A stretch of 64,000 bases of DNA from Dichotomocladium elegans. Taxonomy: Eukaryota > Mucoromycota > Mucoromycetes > Mucorales > Lichtheimiaceae. The translations under genes were made by a program, and so were the position numbers. Under the pieces are notes generated by a model, which was not told where the DNA came from, searched no databases, and was given only the letters and a program-made list of their open reading frames with translations. Position 1 is the stretch's first letter; every line of letters begins with the position of its first letter. Positions 48,881-59,694 of the stretch are shown in pieces. The stretch covers positions 186,001 through 250,000 of the forward strand of contig JAIXMN010000028.1 of the NCBI GenBank assembly GCA_025716815.1. The letters are read 5' to 3'.

Positions 48881-49471
48881 TTAGTGGGCGATGCCGGAGA
48901 CGACCTGCTCGATAGTAAAGACGAGCTGGTCGATGGTGCAACCCAGGGTGGCAAGGAGGTCATTGAGGAGACCGATGCGGCCGTGAAGGAAGGCGTAGGA
49001 GAGATCGTCAGCGCCGAGGATGCGGAGGACTTGGGCGACGATGATATCCAGCTCGTGTGCGGTAAAGTCGAGGGTGGGGTAGAGCTCGCGCAGAAGCGAC
49101 TGGAGAATGCCGATGCAGTCCGTAGGATCGCTGGGGCCGACAGGGCAGTCGCCGCGGGAAGAGCAGCCGCCCTCATGGGGAGGAAGAGGAGGCGATGGAG
49201 GGTGGTGGGGGCGGGGAGCATTGCAAGAGCCGTCGTGATCCGAGCAGCCGCCGCTGCCAACGCCATCGAGAAGACCACGCTTGCCAGGCGCACCGACCTT
49301 GGCAGGGAGTCCGGCCAACGCCGCAGTGACAGCACTGAGAGGATTGCCGCTACCGAGGCCGGCGGGTCCACTCGACGCAGCGCCACGTTGAGCACCGTCT
49401 GAAGGAGGAACAGGCGTGGCAAGGACACCAGCAACAAGGCACAGGGCAACGGAGATGATAGAGAAGCGCAT
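48881..49471 (-). CDS. Secreted four-cysteine-domain family protein, member B
   Basis: Single exon, 196 residues. Signal peptide MRFSIISVALCLVAGVLA, then TPVPPSDGAQRG. A KR site (PGKRGLLDGVGSGG) at about residues 68-69 would release a C-terminal mature protein; the GLL after KR is shared with member C (KRGLLGGGL). The middle is Ala/Gly-rich then His/Pro-rich (PRPHHPPSPPLPPHEGG). C-terminal domain: GGCSSRGDCPVGPSDPTDCI, then GILQSLLRELYPTLDFTAHE, LDIIVAQVLRILGADDLSYA and FLHGRIGLLNDLLATLGCTI, ending QVVSGIAH. It keeps all four domain cysteines and has two extra (GGCSDHDGSC). Function unknown; extracellular location is expected. Confidence 0.85.
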   Translation of the reverse strand: MRFSIISVALCLVAGVLATPVPPSDGAQRGAASSGPAGLGSGNPLSAVTAALAGLPAKVGAPGKRGLLDGVGSGGCSDHDGSCNAPRPHHPPSPPLPPHEGGCSSRGDCPVGPSDPTDCIGILQSLLRELYPTLDFTAHELDIIVAQVLRILGADDLSYAFLHGRIGLLNDLLATLGCTIDQLVFTIEQVVSGIAH

Positions 49472-49561
49472 ATTAAAGAAAAATGGATAAAGGACTTTTT
49501 TTTTTGGTGTGTATGTGGCGGTTGTGAGTGAGGATGGATCCACTCTTCCATTCCCCCCGGG

Positions 49562-49569
49562 TATTTATA
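49562..49569 (-). promoter_or_regulatory. TATA box (TATAAATACC) of the 49471 gene
   Basis: Reading the minus strand, TATAAATACCC lies about 91 bases before the ATG at 49471. This ten-base TATA string matches those of the 41416 and 44641 genes. Confidence 0.65.
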
Positions 49570-52477
49570 TTATATCGTTTTCGCTCGTATACAACCTCCC
49601 TATGCATCCAATATTCAAGTTAGCTCCTGAGCACACGAGGTTTCCATGGTAGATAACGCTTGGCTACATCTGCAGCCAGCTCTACTTGCTTCATTCAAGG
49701 GAGTTAAGGGTGCGCGCATTTCGCATCTTTCTTCTTCCCTCCCTCCCCCCTTTCCGTCCACACACATCTCTCCCCCCTCAAGGTTCTGTCTTCGATCATT
49801 ATTTTCCATGGATGTCTGGTCTTGCTGTTGCTCATGATGTTGATGGCTGCTCCGAAACAAATGAGCTTTTTTGCATCCATGATACGTAGGCACACACACA
49901 CGTATATCACACAGTTGCGCGTGCGCGAGTGCGAGCGTAACGCTTCATCTTGAACACACACGCACACGCGTTGCACTAGTTGCAGCTGCTTTCATTGACA
50001 CTGCTGGTGGGGGCGATGTATGTATGCATCATGCACCTGAGAGATCCTCTTTCTGTAATACACACGGGTTGAAGAAACACCTCAACTTTCATGAGATTTC
50101 TCCTTATTCTTTAAAGTATTCTATGCCCGCACAAGGACCAGCAGATGTAGTAGAAGAAGAAGAAGAAGAAGAAAAACCGCTCAAAAAGAAGGAGAAGTCG
50201 ATCGCTGCGCTTCGAACCAGTCAATTCGCGAAAAACTCGTACTTGAATGACATGCCACACTATCTAAACGATTGTACCCGGGATTTTCAAAAGAGGATTT
50301 CACCCCCTCCCCCCTTGCGTACATTTGCTACGGCCAAGTCTATAGCAGCGTTGCTTACACACACGCACACACAGAAAGATAAGCGTGATGGTAAGGCCAG
50401 GTTCCCGCTTGATTTCCTTCATGCTTATCGACATCGTTTTATCCCTTTCCATCAACCGAATGGCTCCCCATCCCCGCTACCTCTCTCTGTAAACTCTCCT
50501 CTTCACCCACCCACTGGAAAAGAAAGAAAAACCAGCAGCAGGCGAACACAACATGAATATATATATATATATATATAGTCGTGTGTGTGTGCACGCTCTC
50601 TTCTGTGCCCAATGTCCCCTCGTGATAGTATGCAGACGCTCTGAAAGCTGTCCAAGAAAAATGGAGACACCTGTTTTCTGTGGATCGTGTTTTTATCACT
50701 GATAATATATAATCATATTGTCTGTGTTTGCACACATTCTCTATCTCTATCTCTTTTACACTATATACATTTTGGAGGGGGAAAGAGAGAGAGAGAGAGA
50801 GAAACTATATCAGCATGTGGCGAGAAAATTTGTCATGTATGAGCAATGATGGTTTGTTTATTTCTCTCTATCTCGGTGTCCCCTTGTCCTTTCCAAAAAA
50901 AAAATGGAGCATGTCAATGAGACACCATTGGGTTCAGGAGCAAAAGAAGTAACAGGAGTGAATGAAGTGGTTTTTTTGGGGGGGGGCGGGTATGAAGTGG
51001 GTTTAGAGAGAAAGGGGGTGGGGATGAGTGAGAGGAAACCTAAGAATTTCTTTTCGAAACATCCGCTTCTTTGAGAGCAACCTGCTTCAGTAACCCCGTT
51101 TCCATCACAAGGCAATGTTGTTGAATGCATCGAGCAAGCAAGCTGCTGTTGAAAGAAGTTGTTAACTAGGGAGAAGAGAGACAGAGAGCATTTTCGGAAT
51201 TTGGACCGAAGTTCAGAAAAAAAAAGGAGACATTGGAGTGGTAGGATGTGCGCGCGCGGCTGATGTGAGGCCCCGGGGGGGAGAGGAGGGATGGACGAAG
51301 TGAAGTAAGGGGCAAAGGAAATCGTGTAGAGTTTCTGCGCATAGCTTCTTATCTTTGCAGACAAAAGTAACAGCAAACAGCGTGGATGTGCCTTACAAAA
51401 AAGGAGGACTCAGAGCAAGGAGGGAGGGAGGGCAGTAACGTATTTCTCGTGGATGTGTAATACAAGAAACACGTTTCCAATGTAACTGTTCTGTACTAGT
51501 GGGGCCTCGGATCATTGATTTTAACGCACTGTATTAAAACCATTTCTAATGTGCGGGATGGTTTCTGGGCTGTCGCTAATCTTCAGCAACAATGTCTCCA
51601 TCTTTTCTTGGGATGACTGCCTTGGACTCCGTGCATCGCTTTCACCTTTTTTTTTTCCTCTCTTTCTTCCTGTCTGCATGTGGAAAAGGGAACGCTTCTC
51701 CCCCCTCCCCCGAGGAGCGTGCGCATGTGTGTATATCCATGTCGCAATCGCTTTCACTCTCTCTTGTGAAGGGGAAAGACGTCATAGGTATTTAAACTAG
51801 GAAACCAATGGACTAGGCTAAGAACCTGCATTCAATGGCCATGCTAAACTTCCTGATCTCATCCAAATGGAGTATTCTTTCTAATGCTCCCTTAGTCCCC
51901 CGATTGCTGATGATTCTCGTATATTATGCTCCATTGTCCTGTAGTACAGCTAATAAAGATTGTAAAATAAAACGAGTGTCATCTACAGAAAATATAATGT
52001 CGTCAATTCACGTGTTGTTAAATGGCTAATATACATTATAGATGAGTTGCTCCTCGAACGCTATTAATACGAGTCTAATAAAAGTCTGTTTTAATGAAGC
52101 AATGCAAAAGAAAGGAGAGAGGACGACATCAGCAGCATCCCCGGTTTCTACTCTATGCGATTCGTGAGCCATGCAGCGGAAGAAGAGGACCAGGATGTGT
52201 GTTTGTTACTTTGATGTTATAACACGAAAGAATGTTGGTGTTCATAGTGTTATAAGTCACAGAATATTACGATAATTTATTTTAATCGCTCTTGGAAATA
52301 AAGAAGATGGCTATGTAATGGGGTATCAATTGCATTACAGCGAGGAAACAAAGCGAGCTGGGATGAATATGTAAAGAAAAAAAAAAAAGTAAAATGAAAG
52401 GCGTGGTTGGGTAATAGTTGGATGATGTTGATGACAGTCGCTTCTTTTTTTTTTTGGTTCGTCCCGTTCTTTTGCTT
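49570..52477. other. Long intergenic region with simple repeats
   Basis: Many simple repeats: AC-rich tracts (49890-49980, 50355-50375), an AT run (50560-50577), GA (50785-50803) and G/A-rich stretches (51240-51300). The + strand frame at about 50126-50400 (MPAQGPADVVEEEEEEEKPL) is low complexity and not convincing as a gene. Confidence 0.4.
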
Positions 52478-53251
52478 CTAGTTGTCAACCAAGCCGTCAA
52501 CCACCTGCTCGAGGACCATGACGAGCTGCTGGATCGTGCAGCCGAGCAGACGGAGCAGATCGTTCAACAGGCCAATGCGTCCGTGAAGGATGCTCTCTCC
52601 GAGAGAGTCGAGGCCGAGGAGATCAAGAACATTAGCAACGATGATATCCAGCTCGTGGGCGGTGAAGTCCAGCGTGGGGTAGAGCTCGCGGAGAAGGGAC
52701 TGGATAATGCCAATGCAGTCGGTTGGCTCGGTCGGGCCAGTAGGGCAGCCGTGGCTCGGGCAGCCGCCATGGGGAGGGTACTCGGGATGGCTGGGATGCT
52801 CGGGATGGCTGGGGTGCTCGGGATGGCTGGGGTGCTCGGGATGGCTGGGGTGCTCGGGATGGCTGGGGTGCTCGGGGTGTTCGGGTTGCTCGGGGTACTC
52901 AGGATGCTCGGGGTGCTCAGGATGCTCGGGGAACTCGGGTTCCTCAGGATACTCGGGATGGCCGGGCACATTGTCGCAGTTCTCAGGGCAGTTGGACTGG
53001 ATGAGACCACCTCCGAGGAGACCTCGCTTGATGGCTGCGCCGCCAACTGGAAGTGCTTTGGCGGACGTGGCGAGGTTAGCAACGGGGAGCTGCTGGGTGA
53101 GAGGATTGGTGCCAGCGAGGGAGGCAAGGCCGCCGGAGCCCGCACCCTGCTGGCTAGGGGATGCACCTGTAGCATCGGCTTCTGGTTGGACGGGAATAGC
53201 CTGAACGCTGGCAATGAGGCAGATGGCAAGCGAAATAGCGGTGAAGCGCAT
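52478..53251 (-). CDS. Secreted four-cysteine-domain family protein, member C, with His-Pro repeat tract
   Basis: Single exon, 257 residues. Signal peptide MRFTAISLAICLIASVQA, then IPVQPEADATG. A KR at about residues 75-76 (AIKRGLLGGGL) suggests Kex2 cleavage. The central region is a tandem array first of E-H-P and E-Y-P triplets, then of the hexad HPSHPE. This comes from an 18-base DNA repeat at about 52780-52872. The domain follows: GGCPSHGCPTGPTEPTDCIG, then IIQSLLRELYPTLDFTAHEL, DIIVANVLDLLGLDSLGESI and LHGRIGLLNDLLRLLGCTIQ, ending VVDGLVDN. Four domain cysteines are conserved (spacing one residue shorter between the first two). The His/Pro/Glu tract could bind divalent metal; that is inference. 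Confidence 0.87.
   Translation of the reverse strand: MRFTAISLAICLIASVQAIPVQPEADATGASPSQQGAGSGGLASLAGTNPLTQQLPVANLATSAKALPVGGAAIKRGLLGGGLIQSNCPENCDNVPGHPEYPEEPEFPEHPEHPEHPEYPEQPEHPEHPSHPEHPSHPEHPSHPEHPSHPEHPSHPEYPPHGGCPSHGCPTGPTEPTDCIGIIQSLLRELYPTLDFTAHELDIIVANVLDLLGLDSLGESILHGRIGLLNDLLRLLGCTIQQLVMVLEQVVDGLVDN
52780..52872 (-). repeat. 18-base coding minisatellite (HPSHPE unit) in secreted member C
   Basis: About five near-perfect copies of an 18-base unit (CGGGATGGCTGGGGTGCT on the + strand), flanked by degenerate 9-base half-units up to about 52960. In frame, so copy-number changes would vary protein length without breaking the reading frame. Confidence 0.85.
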
Positions 53252-53326
53252 GTTGTCAAATGGAGTGTTGGCTGCTGTTGTTATTTACTGATAAAGAATA
53301 TCTCTTGATCCATTCGTCTCGTTGCC

Positions 53327-53334
53327 CTTTTATA
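53327..53334 (-). promoter_or_regulatory. TATA box of the 53251 gene
   Basis: Minus-strand TATAAAAG (then GGC), about 76 bases before the ATG. It is similar in position to the TATA boxes of the other family members but differs from TATAAATACC. Confidence 0.6.
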
Positions 53335-54661
53335 CGGTTTGATGATTTTGCTCCCGTCTTCTCCCCTTCTCCCCCCCCCGCGTTGGTAACCCTATTCAAT
53401 GTAGGTGTTTGGGAGACTCCTTTATGACGGGCTGTAGGTGCATACCCAACAGCAATATGTGAGCGTTTTTTTTTTATTCGTTACTAGATGTACCGACAGC
53501 AGCCAATAATGATGAGTGTACATATGGGCCCCTCACCAATCTTGAAGGGAAAGTTTACTCCCTAGACGAAGAAGGGGTCTCCTTCAAACAAAGGGGTTAC
53601 ACTGCGTCCGACCGACCGTGGCAAAACTAGCAACGAAGGAAGGTTTTCGTTGGTATCCATCCTGGAGTTTGTTGGCATAACTTTTTTTTCTCTTGACAAC
53701 TGGAATGCTAGGTCATTCCCTTGCTCATATTTCGTCACTGATTTCGCATGGTATCGAAAGAAAATCGTCGCATTGTGACGGACCTGAGACGTACGTACGG
53801 ATGGACAACAACCCCTCGCATAAATTCATCTCCATGAAGCGCTGCAGGCGGAGTTTTATCTCCATGTGCAGCATCATTGTAGGGAGGTCATAAAAGCCTT
53901 CCCACTACTGGTATATTGACAGTCGACTACCTATTATGTTAAGATGTGGGATCGCCGTGGTGGTCGCATACCCAAAAGATTGGGCAGATTTTGCGCGGGC
54001 GAATAAAAGGATGGAGAGTGCGAATGAAAGCGAAAATGTGATGGTTTCGTTGCACTGTACAGACGCTCTATAGCTTGGGGGTTGTTGGGAAGGAAGGGGA
54101 GGCATGCCTTCGTACAAGATGAGCGGACGCTGTTTTACACCGACACAACCTCGCCATTTTGTTTCATCCTGTGTATTGGGATGAAACTAAAATGGAGTCA
54201 TCCGGTGTTTACATAACACGATCTGTATGTGGGATGCTGCATAATGTGCCTGAACTCAATGATAAAAACATAATTTTGATAGGTTCTTAATGTTTGATTA
54301 CTGTCGAAATTGCTAAACAGCAATGTATGTATCTGCTGCGATTTGGTCAATAGCAATCTGCTAGTGCTGTGCATCTTTTTAATTGTTTATCTTGTGGTGT
54401 TAATTAAAAAAATAAACGATAAATGACGCGGTATGGTAGCACAACGAACAAGTGGATAAGGGGATCAAGAAGGAAAATATACGCTGTTCCTATTGAGGCA
54501 TAGTTGGAGGGAAGGGGTTGGAGTCGGACAAGCCATCTCTTATGAAGAAAATGGAGGCTGTTTGAGAATAGGAGGGTGATGGGGAGAAGGATCGAATGCG
54601 AAAAAAAAAGAGCAATGAGAGACATTAAGGTTTTCGCAGGGGAATAAAGGAGGCACTTTGC
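53335..54661. other. Intergenic
   Basis: No gene recognised. Open frames up to about 70 codons lack motifs. Confidence 0.4.
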
Positions 54662-56406
54662 TTAGTATTCGCCGGACATGCTGCCGGCATCAAACGGGCG
54701 GTTGTGAAATGGTAGATTGATGAGTGGCTCAATAGAAGGCAAACTCCTGTAGGTATAGACCCGCGATGCAGTCATCATTTGAGTTGCTTTCTCTTGCAAT
54801 TCTTTGTCTCCCTGAGTCGATCGGGCATGCAGCAAGTCCCCGTTCGCCGTCATCGAGCTCTTGAGTGACCACTGGTCCTGATGCTCCCGGCATTCGCGTC
54901 TCCTTTGTGATGCATATGCAAACCAATCCTTCTGATGGACCTGCATCTGCTCCGACTGCGGCGAGACGGAAAACTTGCGGGCGATCAGTCCCACTTCTTC
55001 AGCCAGCGGGCGATGGTCAGGCCGGGGTTCCAGGCATGCCATCGTCAGCTCCTGGTACCAACGAGGTACGCCCGGGACCCACTCTATTCGGTATACATCC
55101 TCCGAATCAAATAACACCTCTGGCGAGGGGAACACGACGCCCGAGACCATCTGCCACATGATAATGCCCAGCGAAAACACATCTGACTTTTCCGTATAGA
55201 TTCCCTGTCGAACTTCTGGTGCGATGTATGGTATTCGACCTGTATACGTACTCCAATGTTAGGAGAAGTTTTGGGAATGGGAAGGGGGGTACAGGGTTTG
55301 TATCCACAAAACAAGATGAAGAAAATTACCGTAGTGGCCTTTGAAGGACTTGGTCACCCCGGTAGCTTCATTGGATGCCGTCGAAAAGCGAAAGTCGATC
55401 AAAAAATAGTCATCTTCAGCGCCCAAGACGTTACCCGGGTGAATGTTGCGATGACACATGCCAATCTCATCGTGCAGGCTCGCCAGGTTGAATGCAAGAC
55501 GGCTGACAATGTCAGTGACGCTGACCATATCAAGCTCGTACTGGGCAGGATTACCAATCCGATGCTCAAGATTCCCTTCCTCGGCCAAGGTGGCAATCAT
55601 CAATAGGTCTCCTGTGCTTTCGCATACCGTGATGCCGTGGAATAACAGCGCGAGAAAAGCTCTCGATTGGACAATGATCTGTCATATCGCACATTTTAGG
55701 AAAAATCCTAGATCCCCCTTTTTCTTTCTTGTCCATCCTCTTGCCTCGTTCAGAATCTTTTCGTCCACCACTTTTATCGCAACGGGCCGTTTACGAACAG
55801 TTAGATTGCGGTCCATCTCGCACACATCGTATAAAAGCTCGATATGGGCAGCATATACCGCCGAGAATCCACCGGATCCAATATGCACCAGATCTGAAAA
55901 CCATCGCCAAGGATACCAGCGCATATATCGAGCAAGGTCGTGTTTGAAGATAGCCTCCAGAGACTTGTGGCTCTTGGGGTGAAATGACTGTATGAGCCTT
56001 TCCGTGTCGCCATTAATTAATTCCGCAATGCTCTCATACGATAAAGCTTGTCGCCACGCAATGTTCCAGTTCTGATAACGAGGAACATGAGTACATATAG
56101 GTGTGGTGATGCACCATACACATACACCAAAAAAAAAATAAACAAAGGTTTTACCCAATGGGAATCAAACGAGACATTCTGTGAACGATAAAGCGAAATG
56201 GTTTCCAGGTAGAGCCGGGCAATGGCCTCCTGAACGGGGATGGTGGTTTTCTCTGATGCCGTGATAAAGTTGAGGTCGAAATCTTTGGGGTATAATAGTA
56301 GCAGACTGTGAATCGACCTTATTGTCTGATTCACGAGGTCTGTCTTTACAATCTCTTGTTGGTACTGGTGTGCAGGATCATTGCGATTTCTATAGCCTAG
56401 ATCCAT
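54662..56406 (-). CDS. Protein kinase-fold protein with degenerate catalytic motifs (probable pseudokinase)
   Basis: The start chosen is the ATG at 56406 (MDLGYRNRNDPAHQYQQE); frame continues open upstream without a better ATG, so an extra 5' exon is possible. The N-terminal helical region (RLYLETISLYRSQNVSF, WRQALSYESIAELINGD) precedes a kinase domain: glycine loop HIGSGGFSAVYAA, VAIK lysine (KRPVAIKVVDE), then a hinge region (LLMIATLAEEGNLEHR). The catalytic loop reads CHRNIHPGNVL, so the HRD aspartate is Asn (codon at 55445-55447). The DFG motif reads IDFRFS (Arg codon at 55388-55390). The activation segment and APEVRQGIYTEKSDVFSLGI (APE) are intact, followed by RPDHRP. The tail from 54960 is unstructured. 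The layout resembles the large mucoralean kinase families; loss of the catalytic Asp suggests little or no phosphotransfer. Confidence 0.8.
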
Positions 56407-56650
56407 TGTAACAACTCTCCTCGCCGTATCGCCCGGTTCTGCCGATAAACTCCATGTTGGTGACTTTGATTTCCTAATCCAGAGCGACAAGATGTTCGGG
56501 TCCACTCCCAAAATCAAAGGTCGCACATTTCCCCCCCCCAAAAAAAAAAGATCTTTGGGAAAGATAACAAATCTACTGTTGTAGCAAATTCATCTCTTTA
56601 AAAGTGCCCAGGTTTTCGGGATTTTGTCTATACACATTTTACAATCGGAA
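56407..56650. other. Divergent intergenic spacer
   Basis: Short spacer between the kinase-like gene (-) and the Fanzor-like relic (+), with a homopolymer C9/A9 tract near 56530-56550. Confidence 0.4.
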
Positions 56651-57500
56651 ATGAACAATTTATTTTTTTACTACAACGGGCAGGGCCATGTCAGTGACGA
56701 GCATATACAAAGCAGCTTCAGGATCATATGCGGAACCAAGGGGTACCGCAGGTTGAAAGAACAAGTCAAGGTAGAGCGGCCTGAGATGGCGTTGGCCGAA
56801 CAATATCTATCTTAGTTCCAAAATCGTACATTTTCCGTACTCGACTACGAGGGATACCTCGCTGCCAAGAACCAGGTCTCGAGGCTTCTCAAGACTTTCT
56901 ACGCAACCACCACAACGAAGCCCCAATTTTAACTTCAAACACTTCGCCTTCCCGCATTTTACAAGAAGCAGTAAGCTGATGAAAAGCTCCCCGACTCTAT
57001 GAACGCGAAGTTTGCAAGCAAGGCCATGTTCATAATGGGGAATGGGTCTGCGCCAAATACCAGATATACTACGATCCTAATATCCGCGGCGTAGGCTTTC
57101 GGAGGCTGTTGAAGAAGAACGATTGCAATGTGTATTTAATCGACGAGTATAAACCAGCAAGTGCTGCCTCACCTGCGGTAATGAGTCTCTCGCTATCTTC
57201 AAATGGTGGTTAATCCACGCCTTTATCAACGACACAATAACCCAGTCACCCTCTGCCATGGCCTGTTATGGTATGAAGGGCTCTCAGAATGTGTATATTT
57301 TTCCAAAATTTTCTAATCATTGATGCTTCAATATATGTTCAAATCAGAGTTGTACAGCAGACATGACAGAGGACATTCGTCAGTCAAGGTTATGAAGTAG
57401 GGATCTGGCGGTGGCTCGTAGCATGTAGCATATCCTTCGTGATCTTCGGGAAGATGGCATCATCCCAGCAAGGTTTCGGAGAGGAAGTACTGCACAAGCG
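56651..57500 (+). pseudogene. Decayed Fanzor/TnpB-like (RuvC plus zinc ribbon) nuclease relic
   Basis: Frame-broken but in order. It begins at 56651 with MNNLFFYYNGQGHVSDEHIQ, an in-frame stop occurs near 56813, then about 56820-56935 reads VLDYEGYLAAKNQVSRLLKT. About 56940-57065 reads a RuvC-I-like stretch (LRLPAFYKKQ*ADEKLPDSM, then FASKAMFIMGNGSAPNTRY). A +1 shift follows, into DPNIRGVGFRRLLKKNDCNV and YLIDEYK, the RuvC-II glutamate region. A further shift gives SKCCLTCGNES, the first half of a zinc ribbon; the second half is read as VTLCHGLLWYEGLSEC in another frame. About 57412-57450 reads SRDLAVARSM, the RuvC-III Asp region. Stops and frame changes rule out function. The match to eukaryotic TnpB relatives (Fanzor) is from motif order. 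Confidence 0.65.
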
Positions 57501-59370
57501 TCTACAGCTCGTGGAAGGTCACGCTTACTCGAATCACAGCAGTTATCGCTGACGCACTCAGGATAACCACAGCTTTTAGAGGTAAACCCTCTTCCGTTGG
57601 AAGAACGGTGTGTTATAAGTTCACGGATGTCATGAATGAATAAAGCTTGCTGTTGACTAGCATACTTTAATCCATGAATGCGAAATCTTTCTTACCTATT
57701 GATATGTCTTTGTTTTCGTATTTTATACGCCATTGTTTTTACTCGGTATATTTTGGATGATTTCAACATCAGTAGCGATATGTACACCTAGTATCAGGCC
57801 TCAGATCTAGGCTCAGGAGGACTTGACAGCTAGTTAGTAAGTACTCGGTGATACGGATTTTTTCCCCATCGCTTCCTTGATTCCTGCGCAAATGTTATTC
57901 ATTCAGGGCAGTTACTATACCAACAAAGAGCTTAGATAACAAGTACATACTTGTTAAGAAGACGTGGGTAATATCTGAGGATTTCTTGATATATTCAGGT
58001 ACTGTGCTCGCGGACTATGTATGCCACACACACGCGGCATGAATCTTGCATTTTGGTTTTGTACACATGATCCGCCCTACAGCTATTATCAACACTTGCT
58101 CACACGCATTGCGTCGTCCTGTCATGATTTCACATGTCCTCCTCCCGCCTTAATGGCAAAGACATGTTTGGGGTTATATAAGGTGCTCATAGATTATCCC
58201 AAGTACATTTTGTATCGCAACAAGGTCACTGTGTATATATTTCCAATGGATTGTAATTTTGATAAATGTACTGCAGAGAGCAATGGAGTCCACCTAAAAC
58301 CTCTCGAGAGGCACTTTCGGGACTTCCCATTTGCCCCACTCATACTTTTCATCGCTTTCTCCCTCCTCCCGGGCCAAAGAAGGGCTGTTGACATATCTAC
58401 CTTGGATTTTATATTTTATGCGCATTATGAGTAAAGAGTAAATGAAAAGAGCTGGATGGTCTATCGAACGACTGCATGCAGCCTTATTGTCACAGGCTCC
58501 TATACTCCGTATAATATGTATAGCACACTTGAAATCCCAAAAGCCAATGGTAGATAGTTTTGGAAGTTTCTTCGACCAAGGGCTAGTCACTGCCAAACAC
58601 TGTTGTTGGACTAACCCTCTCGCGGCTACCAATTCTTGAAGGCATACCGCCAATTGCTAACCTCATCAAAGATGGGGTGTAAACTATACCCCAAACCCCC
58701 CGGGTAAGATTAGTCCTAAGGGGATCTCTGTCATCTTTCTACATATTGGCTGCTTTAACATTACTTCCAAGTAGTACGTACACGCGACATCCACCATGAG
58801 GTTGCGAAATCTTGATAATACCTCTGTTTTTTTTTTAAAAAAAAAAAAAAAAAAAAAAGAAAAAGGAAAAGGTGAACTTGCTAAAGAATCTCTGTCACGT
58901 GATTTTTTCAGATAAACTGTATGCAGCAACTGGTTAGTCTCGGTGAACCGCAGGGTACTGCAATGTGAGTGAGCAGAACAAAATATAAAATGGGAAACAA
59001 GGTCGTCATCAGGGCACCTAAAGGCTTTATAAATAATTGGTTAATCTGTGGAAGAAGCCCTCTATTAACAGTACATTTTGTTTGAGTCCATGCAATAAAG
59101 AAGTGTCAATTGTCACGGACTTCTTTTTTACCGCGCTGGCAAAGGAAACCGGTGAGGTACCATTTTTGATGCCGCACGTGCATATGACTTTTTTGGATGT
59201 CTGCGTGAAATTACACTGCTTTTGTTTGGCCGGTTACACACCCTGGCTGACACGTCTGTCTTGGATTTTGCATCGCCGCCCTTTTGTTCTCCTCACCACC
59301 CGGCGCCGCGAACGCTCCCCCCCCCCATATCCCGAAAAATAGAAAAACCTCTTTCTCCCTTTCTCCCCCA
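57501..59370. other. Gene-poor region after the Fanzor relic
   Basis: No intact gene found. A + strand frame at 58021-58434 and a minus frame at 58294-58653 have no motifs I recognise. A T/A homopolymer junction (about 58828-58858) is conspicuous. Confidence 0.4.
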
Positions 59371-59374
59371 AACT

Positions 59375-59381
59375 TATAAAA
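59375..59381 (+). promoter_or_regulatory. TATA box of the 59527 gene
   Basis: CTTATAAAAAGGG around 59373-59385, about 150 bases before the ATG, followed by a pyrimidine-rich leader ('cttcttccctcttctctctg'), as seen before several genes here. Confidence 0.6.
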
Positions 59382-59526
59382 AGGGTTCAGATTTTCTGGT
59401 ACTTCGACTTCTTCCCTCTTCTCTCTGCTAACTGCCTAAGACCCCATCTTTACGCCCACAAGGAAAACATATATATCGAAACACAAACGAGAACGATACC
59501 CATACGCACTCTTTCGAATCACCATT

Positions 59527-59694
59527 ATGCCTTGCAACTACGTATACAATAAGCGAAATGTCACCGGGAGATCTTCCTTTGGGAGTCCACCCACCGTGTC
59601 ACGGACAAACGGTTGCAATGAAACGTCAAACAAAATTTGCTATCTCTGTGGCTCGACGAAACACGCCTCATCGGATTGTCCACTCTACGCATAA
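59527..59694 (+). CDS. 55-residue CCHC zinc-knuckle microprotein
   Basis: A short single-exon frame MPCNYVYNKRNVTGRSSFG... ends in the CCHC knuckle ICYLCGSTKHASSDCPLYA, followed by TAA at 59692-59694. The motif C-x2-C-x4-H-x4-C fits exactly, typical of RNA or single-stranded nucleic-acid binding. The N-terminus is basic and polar. An upstream TATA box and pyrimidine-rich leader support expression. It may be a stand-alone peptide, or a gene relic of a gag-like or CNBP-like protein; no flanking retroelement motif was seen. Confidence 0.55.
   Translation: MPCNYVYNKRNVTGRSSFGSPPTVSRTNGCNETSNKICYLCGSTKHASSDCPLYA

Noticed and set aside
48884..49402. 172-codon + strand frame rich in Asp/Ala/Arg
   Set aside because: Antisense shadow of secreted member B; no signal or domain.
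50126..50400. MPAQGPADVVEEEEEEEKPL frame, possible gene
   Set aside because: Low-complexity GAA repeat and CA-repeat-derived residues, no domain and no clear promoter; left as non-coding.
52418..53308. 296-codon + strand frame with Gly/Met/Leu repeats
   Set aside because: Mirror of the HPSHPE minisatellite in secreted member C on the minus strand.
58828..58858. T/A homopolymer junction as a retroposon poly(A) tail
   Set aside because: No coding or SINE-like sequence directly upstream and no target-site duplication visible.
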